Shown here: piece by piece, positions 55,454 to 64,000 of the stretch
Layout: every line of letters begins with the position of its first letter
Position numbering within the stretch: the stretch's first letter is position 1
Origin: Furcasterigmium furcatum
Lineage: Eukaryota; Ascomycota; Sordariomycetes; Glomerellales; Plectosphaerellaceae
Assembly (NCBI GenBank): GCA_001599815.1
Contig: BCIA01000004.1
Span: forward strand, 126,862 to 190,861
Reading direction: 5' to 3'
DNA length: 64,000 nt
The notes under the pieces: generated by a model
What the model was told of the DNA's origin: nothing
What the model saw: only the letters and a program-made list of their open reading frames with translations
Databases searched by the model: none
Made by a program: the position numbers and the translations under genes

Positions 55454-56608
55454 ATGCCTGCCCTCGTCTCTGCCACGTCGGCCGAAGTGCCAACCGTTCG
55501 CAAGCTAGCACCATTTGTGGTCGGTCCCACGAACAAGACGCCCCTTCAGCCAACTAACCAGCTGCCTCGGGATCTCATCGAGACTGCTAGAGCTACTCCG
55601 AAGACTGAATTCGACGCAAAGAAGCATGTATCCTTCCAGCCTCCCCAGAGGACATACAGCATGAAGGAATGGGGTTACGAAGGCCAGGGTGTCTCCCCCA
55701 TCGCGGCCTCAGACCCATTCCCGCTGTTCACGCCCGACGCTGTCCAGCAGTGCAGACGAGAGATCTTCAGCGAGGCTGTTATGGAGAACTGTCAGTTTGC
55801 ATCCACCTTCACGAAAAACATGGTTCGGGGATACTCCCGCGAGTAAGATGATGTCCGTCCTCTAAGCCCATAGACCAGTGGCTAACATGCTTTGTAGGAT
55901 GGCCCCCTTCATCCATGCGTTGTGGAAGAGCGACGAAGTGCAGAACGCCGTTTCTCAGGTCGCCGGCATTGACCTTGTTCACACTTTCGAATACGAGATC
56001 GGTCATGTCAACATCCTCGTCGACGGTGAGGAGGTTAACACAGGTGGAGCGAAGGACAACGTTGGCTTCTCGTGGCACTATGACAGCTTTCCCTTCGTCT
56101 GCGTTACCATGCTTTCCGACTGCTCGAATATGACCGGAGGAGAGACGGCTGTCAAGACCGGGGACGGCGACGTGTTGAAGGTCAGAGGGCCGACTATGGT
56201 AAGTCATCCATGCCAGCGAGCCTGGAGCATGTCTAATGTAACTTTCAGGGGACAGCAGTCATCCTCCAAGGTCGCTATATCCAGCATGCCGCCCTCAAAG
56301 CCTACGGAAAGGAGCGCATCTCGATGATCACTCCGTTCCGCCCCAGATCCCCCTTCGCCCGGGATGAGATCGTCCTCACTGGGTCTCGCGCCATCAGCGA
56401 TCAGTCAATGCTTCTCTACGGCTACACCATGTACCGTGCCGAGATTCTCGAGGAGCGTTTCCGAAAGTACCAAAAGAGTCTTCAGCAACAGATTGAGGCT
56501 GGGCGGAAATTTGACGTCGAGGCTGCGAAGCAGTTCCACCAGGAACAGAAAGAGCTTCTGGAGGCGACACTTGCAGAGATGATTCCCATTTTTGACAAAA
56601 GTGGATGA
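55454..56608 (+). CDS. Fe(II)/2-oxoglutarate-dependent oxygenase A
   Basis: Predicted 349 aa, exons 55454-55842, 55898-56198 and 56249-56608, all in phase. It is probably a soluble cytosolic enzyme. Metal ligands are recognisable: FSWHYDSFPFVCVTMLSDCS holds the H-x-D pair, and GRYIQHAALKA holds the distal His. Ten residues after that His is an Arg in ERISM, the R-x-S motif that binds 2-oxoglutarate. The conserved front part FDAKKHVSFQPPQRTYSMKE and DPFPLFTPDAVQQCRREIFS is shared with oxygenase B. The C-terminal part is a long charged helix (FRKYQKSLQQQIEAGRKFD). The two genes share intron positions and phases, so they arose by duplication. The substrate is unknown; hydroxylation or cleavage of a small acid is likely. 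Confidence 0.85.
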
Positions 56609-57090
56609 TAAGAGCCTTGTAGCACTCTGTCTGGGAACTTTACAGTCTTCTTAATCATATGTGGCAGTCTCTCCTTGAGATCAACTCACTTGCTCATCGC
56701 CTCACTTGTATGATGACCCTGATCACACTAATGCCATGCTACTGATACACGTGGATTTACACTTGGGAAGGTTGCCAGCATTGGAGTTGACGTCGAAGTA
56801 CCTAGGAGGACGTTTAAGGATGAATATAGGTGTCTAAGAGTGGGGGAATAGCCAGACGGATGCATTCCAGTGTCGTCTGGCACGAAGACCAGGTACGACG
56901 TCCGCCGGACGGACGGGTTTTGCCTCAATAGATCAGTCGCTCAACCTCGGATCTGACGATACCATTACTCACAAACAAGTCATCAAAATCTGTGTCTGTG
57001 ACAATGACCGAAGTCGAGACCCCTCCTCACCCCGCCTCCGCACGGGCCAGGCTAGTGGCGAATTGGGGTATTTTGGTGCTGCCGACGGCT

Positions 57091-57103
57091 TCGGATCAGC
57101 CGA
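57091..57103. promoter_or_regulatory. TCGG-N5-CCGA inverted repeat
   Basis: TTCGG-ATCAG-CCGAG contains TCGG-N5-CCGA, the same core and spacing as the palindrome before oxygenase A. It lies about 430 bp upstream of the oxygenase B start. Confidence 0.45.
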
Positions 57104-57416
57104 GGAACCAAGGACTGGTGGTCGGAGGCGGCGCTCCAGGGATCGGCTTTCACCCAGCTAAAGAGCAACTTGCTCGGGACCAACCCGAGAGCCGCTAACA
57201 TCCCCCTGCAAGCCAGCCAGGCACAATAGACGCTCGGAGAAAGCAGTGATGCCACCATAGAGTTGCTGGCCAGCGGGAGTCCCGAGCCCGAAGAAAGGTG
57301 ACAGGTTGATGCGAGATCTGTGTCATTGGAGTCATGGGGCTAGAATCGGGAGATGCGGAGGTCACAGTCTGGGGCAGCGCACAACCATCACGGGTGATCC
57401 GCTCTTCAATGATAAA

Positions 57417-57422
57417 TATAAG
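57417..57422 (+). promoter_or_regulatory. TATA box of oxygenase B
   Basis: TATAAG within GATAAATATAAG, 116 bp before the ATG. Confidence 0.5.
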
Positions 57423-57532
57423 TAGATCGAGAGCTGTTTTGCCAACACCGTTAGCAGTAGCAACACAAACAAACACATCAAAGCATTTCTCATTCAACAC
57501 CACAGTTACCATATCAAACTCATTATCTTACA

Positions 57533-58705
57533 ATGGCTGTTCAGGTCGCCAAACCTCCCGCCGCGCCCAAGGTTGTCGGTTCTGCAACCCAGATTGCGAC
57601 CCGCCCAGAGGCTTCCATCCCGCAATGGATGATCGACGAAGCAGCGGGCGTTGAGCCCGTGGCATTCAACCCCGAGAAGCACCTGGACTTTGAGATGCCC
57701 AAGAATATTCTTTCCATGAAGGAAATCGGACTCGAAGGCTGCGGTGTGTCCCTGAATGCTGCATCCGCTCCCTTCCCGCTGTTCAGCCAAGAAGCCATTC
57801 GCCAAATGCGACGCGAGATCTTCAGCGAGACTGTACTCAAGGAGTGCCAATACTCCTCTACCTTCAACAAGAACATGGTGCGCGGCATGAACCATGAGTA
57901 AGTTTCAGCACTTTGTCACCTCCTCCTCAGACACAGCCAGAAAATCTAACTCATGGTCCTGCTGAACAGGCGGGCGCCCTTCACGTACGACGCTTGGAAC
58001 TCCCCCGAGCTTCTGGCTAAGCTCTCCGCCGTTGCTGGCATTGACGTCGTCCCCCACATCGATTTCGAGATTGCAAACATCAACATTACCTGGAACGGCC
58101 AGACGAAGACTATTCGTTCCACCGCTGCTGCTACAGAAGACCCGCTCGCAAACCCCGAGTCTGCCGTCGCCTGGCATTTTGATAGCATGCCGTTTGTCTG
58201 CGTCGTCATGCTTTCCGATTGCACCGACATGGTTGGCGGTGAGACTGCTCTCAAGCTGCCCAACGGTGAGATCAAGAAGGTCCGCGGTCCTTCGATGGTG
58301 AGTACCTTCCTGTCGATTTGCTATATTATAGTTCACGTTGCATCTGACATTCTATGATAGGGTACTGCCGTCCTCATGCAGGGCCGCTACATCGAACACC
58401 AGGCTCTCAAGGCGATCGGTGGAAAGGAACGCATCACAATGGTCACCTGCCTCAGGCCCAAGAACCCCCTGCTCAAGGAGGAGACTGTCCTGACCGGCGT
58501 GCGTGGCATCAGCACCTTGCCTGAACTCTACGAGCAGTATACGGAGTACCGTCTCCAGATTCTCAAGGAACGCCTTGCGCTCAAGCTTGAAGATGAGAGA
58601 CAGAGGCGTGCAGGCAAGACGCGCACCTATGATGTTGACGAAGTCAGAGCGTTTCTGGCTGAGCAGAGGGATTTTTTGGATTCCATGTTGGCCGAGCTCA
58701 TCTGA
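57533..58705 (+). CDS. Fe(II)/2-oxoglutarate-dependent oxygenase B
   Basis: Predicted 345 aa, exons 57533-57897, 57970-58297 and 58361-58705. It is a paralogue of oxygenase A. The H-x-D pair lies in VAWHFDSMPFVCVVMLSDCT, the distal His in GRYIEHQALKAIGG, and the cosubstrate Arg in KERITMV, one residue further from His than in A. The front shares FNPEKHLDFEMPKN and APFPLFSQEAIRQMRREIFS with A. The middle has an extra stretch TIRSTAAATEDPLANPES between the ligand-bearing strands. The C-terminal helix is charged and similar. Both active-site triads are intact, so both should be active and may act on related substrates or in sequence. Introns match those of A in position and phase. Confidence 0.85.
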
Positions 58706-59112
58706 AAAGTCAAGAAACCATGACAAGCCGTATGCCATGCTCGGGTTCATAGCTTAAAATCATCGATTTCACAATAATAGTTTTGCTCAATACAAGCGTT
58801 TCATTGTGCCACCAAAGATCCAGCAAACACCTTTCCTGATGTGACTAGAGGCTGGGCTGTCTTCAGTACTTTACCGGAAATACAGGCGCGGGCGCTTTTG
58901 AAAACTGTCCAAAGCTCACGAGAGCCAGCCATGCAAGCGGTAACGAACCTGCGTAAGCAAGTGAGACTGCACTGAATAAATATTGCTTATTATTCTGAAA
59001 AGCTCTCGAGGAGGTTGGGTGGGTGCTGGTTGCTTCTCGAATCTGATTTCATGCGAAGAGTCACTATCATCCAAAAGATCCTTTGGCATCCAGGTCGATG
59101 CCACATTTCCCC
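58706..59112. other. convergent intergenic region
   Basis: 407 bp between the 3' ends of oxygenase B and regulator B. It should hold both 3' untranslated regions; AATAATA and AATAAAT near 58772 and 58976 may aid polyadenylation. Nothing else is seen. Confidence 0.5.
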
Positions 59113-61848
59113 CTACTGAATGACATGAGGCCCCTGATCTATGAAATCTGCAACACCCTGCATCGCAAAATCGTCTCCGCCCATCTCGGCCATTTGATCA
59201 GCAATCAGGAAAAAGGCGTCCGAAGAAATGCCAATATCGTCCATGAAGGTGCTGCTCTCCATCATATTCTGGTGATGCAGAGCAGCATCAGGCAAATAGT
59301 CGGAGAAAGCGAGAGGCGTCACGGCTTGCTCGCCCGGCACCACTGCTTGAGGCGTCGAGACAACGCCGTTGGACTGACTCTGGCTGGTGCCCTCGCGGCT
59401 CAGCTCTGGATCTGGCAGAATGAGTGTTTGCATGCCCTGTTGCTCGGATTTCCTGGTGAACTCTCTGCACAGCTCTTCAAGGCGGTTCAAGTCCCGCTTT
59501 CGCACTTTTGCGACCTCATTGCCGTTTGAGATCATCTCCTCGAGGATGTCTCTGGCTTGTTGCACGAATTCGGCATCCTCATCTGAGAAAGGGAATATGG
59601 CTCGTGCCATGATCAAATGCAGCGCCGCTCCGTGTGTAAACTCGAGATCAAATGGTAAGAAAGAGGCTGGGCGGGGTGAGCTTCTCGTTCAAGTCGATGC
59701 AGCAGAGATCGTGACGTACCGAAAAGGGCGCTTTCGCGAGACAGTATCTGAAGAGTTTTTGTTGCGGAATTGATGCCAGTCGAAATAAGGGTCGTAGTGA
59801 GGGCAAGGAAGTTCTCGAAATTATCAGGCCCGGCCATCTCACCATCCAGTCTATCAAGCCTTTCCTTCAAAACAGAGTACAGAAGCGGTCTCGTTGCCAC
59901 GATGACGCACTTTTCAAGTCAGCAAAGCTTCAGCAAGGTCAAAGTTTCATATGGATCATGAAATGCAGGCGGAGTGATACGTACCTGATGGTACAGTAGA
60001 GTGATATGACGCATGCCTTTGGGGATTACGTCCAGAGAATTCCCAAATTTGACCGCGATGATTTGCTCGATTTCTTGGGCATGCCCGGCCAACGTCTGGA
60101 GGATAGATCTTGTCTTTTCGAGAAAGACGCCGAGCTCAGTTCGGTCGCCCTGGTACAATGCTTGAAGAAAAGTAGTCAGTAAATCGGTTGTTCATGATGG
60201 AGTCATATGCCTTACTGTGCAAAATATCCCACATCAGCTGTGACAGCTTCGCTTGAAGGATGAGGACGGTGTCCTCATCTGAGCTGATTGCGGGCTGGCC
60301 CAAGATTCCCAAAAAGTCACAGTCTGCTGTTGACATAGACAGTCCCAACGACGTGGATATGTGTCTGTCCATAATCCAGAGGGTGCACCAGAGACTTCGG
60401 CAGCGTTTGACCAAGTCAATTCCCAGGTCAGCCTCGGGCAGCTGTGTGTGCAGCCCCTCTAGCTGAGCAATGCGAAGTGCTTGGCCAACCTAGAGTCAAA
60501 GAGAATTTGATCAGCAGAGCTTCCTTGGTGTAAAATTCCCAAGATCACTTACATGAAGGAGTGCTGCTTCCCGATGGTCCGTCGAGTAGAAGAACAACCC
60601 GACCAGCGCAAGTGTTTCACATGCCGGTAACGCCCCTTTCCACACTGACGCCATGGGAGGTAGTAAAGACATGGCCCTCACAAAATACTTGGATCCAGGG
60701 GCCTCGCCTGGATGTCGGGACTTTGAGAGAAATGCTGTACCAAAAGCGAGAACGACGAAGAACTGGGAAAGCCACAGCCGCGGCGTTGCTTGTTGTGACC
60801 GTGCATCGCCGCGATAGAAGGCGTATATCTGTGACTCGAACGACCCGTCCGTGAAAAATCTGTAGTGCTGTCCGAGGTGAAACTTGGCCGTATTGAACAG
60901 GTAGATGGCTTGGTCCAGGGGAGGCAACCCACTCAAGTCGCACGGCTCATTTTCCGGGATCTGTTTCCATGTCATTGGATAGATGGTATCTGTAGCAGAG
61001 GCTGAAGACATGTTTGCGTCATCGTGTCGAAGCCCTTCCATCAACATGAGCGTGAGGCGGACGGTGAACGACCATGTCGACCAAGGTGCGAGCCAGACTA
61101 ATCGAGGGCGTTAGAGAGACTTCGCGAACACTGATATCAGAAAGAATAGCTTACGCCACGTCCGGCTGTTTTCGTCCGGATTCTTGATGGTTTTAGAGGG
61201 AAAGGCGAATGGATTTGTCCAGATGGTTAAACGAGGTCGGGTCTTTGCTCCAGCCGACAACTGTGAGGTCGGTGCCTGTGAGGGGAAGGACGGGCCTCGT
61301 ACGTGTCAATGAGTGTCCGGACATTCTGTCTGTCTTGAATACGTACCTGAATCCTGCTTATCCTGAGGTGACTCTGTAACCGCTATGGAGTTGGGCGGGC
61401 TGATGTGACTTGGCTGCGTCTGGCTGGGCGCTGGCTCAACTGCGGAAGATGAAGGTGCTGAAGGGCGGTCATCATTCGGCGCCGTCATAGAGCTCCCCCT
61501 CGCGCGTTTATGAAGATCTCGAAGGTATCTGAGGAATGTAGATCTCAGCGTAAATGATCATGCGACAGCGTTGGGCTCAGGTTCCAGGGGACGCACTGTC
61601 GGGAGACCACGACGCTGTTCGGGCTATCCGCGAAATGGCACTGAAGCAGTCGCCGTTGACAGTTGGAGCATGGCTCGTCGCCAGAGCATTTGATCTTGCT
61701 CTGACGGCAAGCGACGCACCTGTGGTGAAGTCAGCACTCGCCAAGCTCCCGCTCATCACCAAAGGGTGTATCCATCGAGAGCTACTCACGCATTGGCCGT
61801 GCGCCGCGCCTTCATGTTGGCGGCCTCTCTCGGCACAGCTTTGGACAT
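59113..61848 (-). CDS. Zn(II)2Cys6 transcription factor, regulator B
   Basis: Predicted 731 aa from nine exons (61848-61790, 61719-61597, 61528-61347, 61247-61155, 61097-60553, 60489-60216, 60160-59985, 59909-59720, 59666-59113). Total exon length is a multiple of three. The exon 3/4 join needs an unusual GAG acceptor to stay in frame; otherwise a frameshift exists there. Start at 61848 or at the in-frame ATG at 61815. Zinc cluster: CVACRQSKIKC, CSNC, C, with the same spacing as in regulator A. Matching blocks are TAKFHLGQHYRFFTDG, CRSLWCTLWIMDRHISTSLG, IPKGMRHITLLYH and the C-terminal FMDDIGISSDAFFLIADQMA. Two introns in the C-terminal half are absent from A. It is divergent from the transporter at 62339. 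Confidence 0.88.
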
Positions 61849-62338
61849 CTGGGTGGACTGAGTATGATAGTCCCAGACTCGAAGGTTTCGTCAACATGCT
61901 GTCGACAACCTCAATAGGATGGAAGGATGGGAAGCTGGCACCAGATCCATCGTGGCCAGGCCTTGAGGTTGGTCGCCGGTTTCGGGGATGCGGGGAAATA
62001 CTGGGGAGAGGACCTAATCCCAATCCAACCGTCTTGATGACCACCTCCAGTGCTAAGCGGACTACTGTGGCTAGCGGCGTGAATGTAACTGCTTAGCGGG
62101 TCCGTGAGCACCCCTCTGAAGGTTCCTCCCGAAGTCACTCTTGTTCGCCGGGATTAAGAGCTGAGACGAGCCCACGACCCGCGTTTTTTTCGTGACAAGA
62201 GGCCTGGGAACAATCCACCCTCAAGTAATGATTTGCATATAAAAGCTTGGCAGGTGCCAGAAAGACGCAGCATCCTTCTTGTTGGAATCGTTTTGCTCAG
62301 ACCCGCTTCCATCGAACCGATCACTCATCACTTATACA
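61849..62338. promoter_or_regulatory. divergent promoter: regulator B / transporter
   Basis: 490 bp between diverging genes. TATAAAA lies at 62238-62244, about 95 bp before the transporter ATG. No TCGG-N5-CCGA site like those of the oxygenases is seen. No other gene is recognised. Confidence 0.5.
62238..62244 (+). promoter_or_regulatory. TATA box of the transporter gene
   Basis: TATAAAA within GCATATAAAAGC, 95 bp before the chosen ATG at 62339. Confidence 0.5.
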
Positions 62339-63271
62339 ATGACAACCAAGGAACCGCAACACATGATGGAGACTCCCAGTTCACACAAGGTCGAATGGAC
62401 CACCAACTCCCACTTGGCAGACCCTGTAAATGCTCATCGTCTCTCTCCCGTCTCGGTGTTTCCAATGCTGACTGAACGACGGCGCAGGCCCCCCTAGCGA
62501 TGGGTGGCTTTGCAACCACACTGCTCAGCGTATCGCTGGCCATGATGAACTTCCGAGGGGTCACTACACAGACCATATTCATTGGAAACCTGTGTTTCGT
62601 GGCCTGCATTGGACTCCTTATCAGTGCGCAATGGTCCATGGTCAAAGGTGACACTTTTTCATATACGGTTCTGACCGCGTTTGGTAAGATGAACCGCAAT
62701 GCCCTTGCCTCCCCTGCTCGTTGAAGCTGACGCCTGGCTCTAAGGTCTCTTCTACGGCGGCTATGGTGCCGTCATGATCCCGTCTCTTGGTATCGTTGAT
62801 TCTTACGGCGGCCTAACTCCAGAATTCTACAATGCCTTTGGTTTTTTCATACTAGGTAACAGCCGCACATTACAACTGCATCGCACGACCTCGCTGACAG
62901 TGTATGTTTCTTCAGTCTGGAGCGTCCTCAACATCTTCTTCCTCATTGCCTCGATCAGACTGTACGCTCCGAGAATTAACCAACTGCAATCTCCAGATCT
63001 CTGCTGACCTCTCAACAGAAATATTGTGTACATCCTCATTTTCATTGCCATTGAGCTTTGTCTCGTTATAGATGCGACGTCTCAGTTTGTCAAAGCTGAT
63101 GGGCACGACGCGATGTACATGACGCTGCAGAAGACGTCTGGCGCATTTGGGTTCATCGCAGGAATACTGGGATACTACACCACCGCTCACTACCTCTGCG
63201 AAGATGCACTAGGCTTTGCTGTCCCCATGGGCGACTTATCTCGGTTTTGGCGAAAGCGGAGGAGGGACTAG
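62339..63271 (+). CDS. GPR1/FUN34/YaaH-family transporter
   Basis: Predicted 230 aa, exons 62339-62425, 62488-62683, 62745-62855, 62916-62961 and 63019-63271; the total is in phase. Six membrane spans are expected for this acetate/succinate channel family (yeast Ato1/Ady2, fungal AcpA). The family signature before span 1 is normally NPAPLGLxxF; here it is DPAPLAMGGFAT, formed across the first intron. Next come GNLCFVACIGLLISAQWSMV, FGLFYGGYGAVMIPSLGIVD, GFFILVWSVLNIFFLIASIR, IVYILIFIAIELCLVIDATS and GFIAGILGYYTTAHYL. It is shorter than typical fungal members because the N-terminal tail is short. An upstream in-frame ATG exists at 62279. It is probably a monocarboxylate or ammonium-linked exporter or importer in the plasma membrane. 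Confidence 0.82.
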
Positions 63272-64000
63272 ACGAGGCACCGAGAGGAGCCAGTCTCTGA
63301 ATCTTGCAGACAGTACCCCAGTCATGGGCAACCGAGATTCCCGCTCAATCAACAGACCTGATGTCCTCTTGCCAGAGAGTGTTGACTATTGCCCGTGATC
63401 TTCCATGGAGTGTGATGGTCGTTCACAAGCTGGCTCGGGATTACCGAGAAGGCCATGCCGTACTTACCCCAGTTTTCTCGCTAACACGGCTCAGAAAACA
63501 GGATGCCTACCTATGAATCGTGTATCTGCTTCAGCGTAGCATAAAGCACACAGCCCTGCTGGGGAGGGCATGAACAACATCCCTTCAACACCGATGGCCG
63601 CCATGTGCCGTTGACGGCCGCGGCCACACCGTCGCGGGCTAGTGGGCTAGCCGCCGTAGTCGTCCCAAGCTTGCAGCACTTGCCCATGGAAGTGCCGACC
63701 GCCGCATTCCTTAGCCTCGGATTGCTTCCGACCCCTGCCCTGCACCTTCTGGGTCGCGAGGTGCGACATCGGAAAATCCGAGGGGGCAGTTTGAGACTCG
63801 GCTCAATCCCCTAGCCCCAAGCCATCTCTCGCGTCGACCGAGGAATTTCCTCGTGGACTGGGGCGGATGAAGCCCGATGGCATCACACTCGACCCCAGTT
63901 CCCGACGCTGACCAATGAACTCTGACTTATTGTCAAGATAGCCTGACGAAGGGGTACGCTTGTTCCATCGTGGGCCTTGCCCCCGTTTCTTCCCCGGACT
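63272..64000. other. gene-free right edge
   Basis: 729 bp. No coding frame was recognised. It should include the 3' region of the transporter. Confidence 0.45.

Larger units (their letters stand above)
56609..57532. promoter_or_regulatory. oxygenase B promoter region
   Basis: 924 bp. It carries a CGG-N5-CCG site at 57092-57102 and a TATAAG box at 57417-57422. The first part should be the 3' end of oxygenase A. No gene is recognised. Confidence 0.5.

Noticed and set aside
1..64000. CRISPR arrays, insertion sequences, bacterial operons
   Set aside because: None found. The window is eukaryotic, with spliceosomal introns and monocistronic genes.

Overview
The window is nuclear DNA of a filamentous ascomycete, most likely a Sordariomycete. 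Genes are split by short introns (about 50-130 bp) with GT...AG ends and CTAAC-type branch sites. The housekeeping genes are single-copy fungal types (SSS1, TMA7, DPM1, PRP4, DEF1, a Tfc6-like TFIIIC subunit). Three regulators are fungal Zn(II)2Cys6 proteins, and there is one tRNA-Asp. No bacterial operon structure is seen.

Layout. (1) 0.5-10.1 kb is an accessory metabolic block: a DUF4863/4-hydroxylaminobenzoate-lyase-like enzyme, two anion:cation-symporter MFS permeases and a Zn2Cys6 regulator divergent from one permease, plus a broken DUF7580 gene. It looks like a small uptake-and-degradation cluster. (2) 10.1-13.6 kb is gene-poor and contains a decayed C2H2 zinc-finger fragment lying between two 31-bp-period tandem arrays in opposite orientation. 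(3) 13.6-25.7 kb is a compact core block of alternating convergent and divergent genes: a CSN8/PSMD8/eIF3K-like protein, an SDR reductase, DPM1, a Tfc6-like protein, SSS1, a PAQR/Izh receptor-like protein, TMA7 and PRP4 kinase. (4) 25.7-50.7 kb is looser and has long gene-free stretches: a Ran1/Vhs1-type kinase, a large tail-anchored protein with KLDEIR repeats, DEF1, an uncharacterised protein, tRNA-Asp, an MDR oxidoreductase and a two-pass membrane kelch protein. (5) 52.2-63.3 kb is a second accessory block in which a regulator/oxygenase pair occurs twice: Zn2Cys6 regulator A(+), Fe(II)/2OG oxygenase A(+), oxygenase B(+), regulator B(-), then a GPR1/FUN34/YaaH-family transporter divergent from regulator B.

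The most interesting system is block 5. The two regulators are full-length paralogues sharing their DNA-binding domain and a C-terminal motif, and the two oxygenases are paralogues with identical intron positions. Both oxygenase promoters carry a TCGG-N5-CCGA inverted repeat and a TATAAG box. This suggests a duplicated self-contained regulatory and catalytic module next to a small-acid transporter. Its substrate cannot be told from the sequence. Exon coordinates and protein lengths come from joining frames by eye and were checked for phase where stated.
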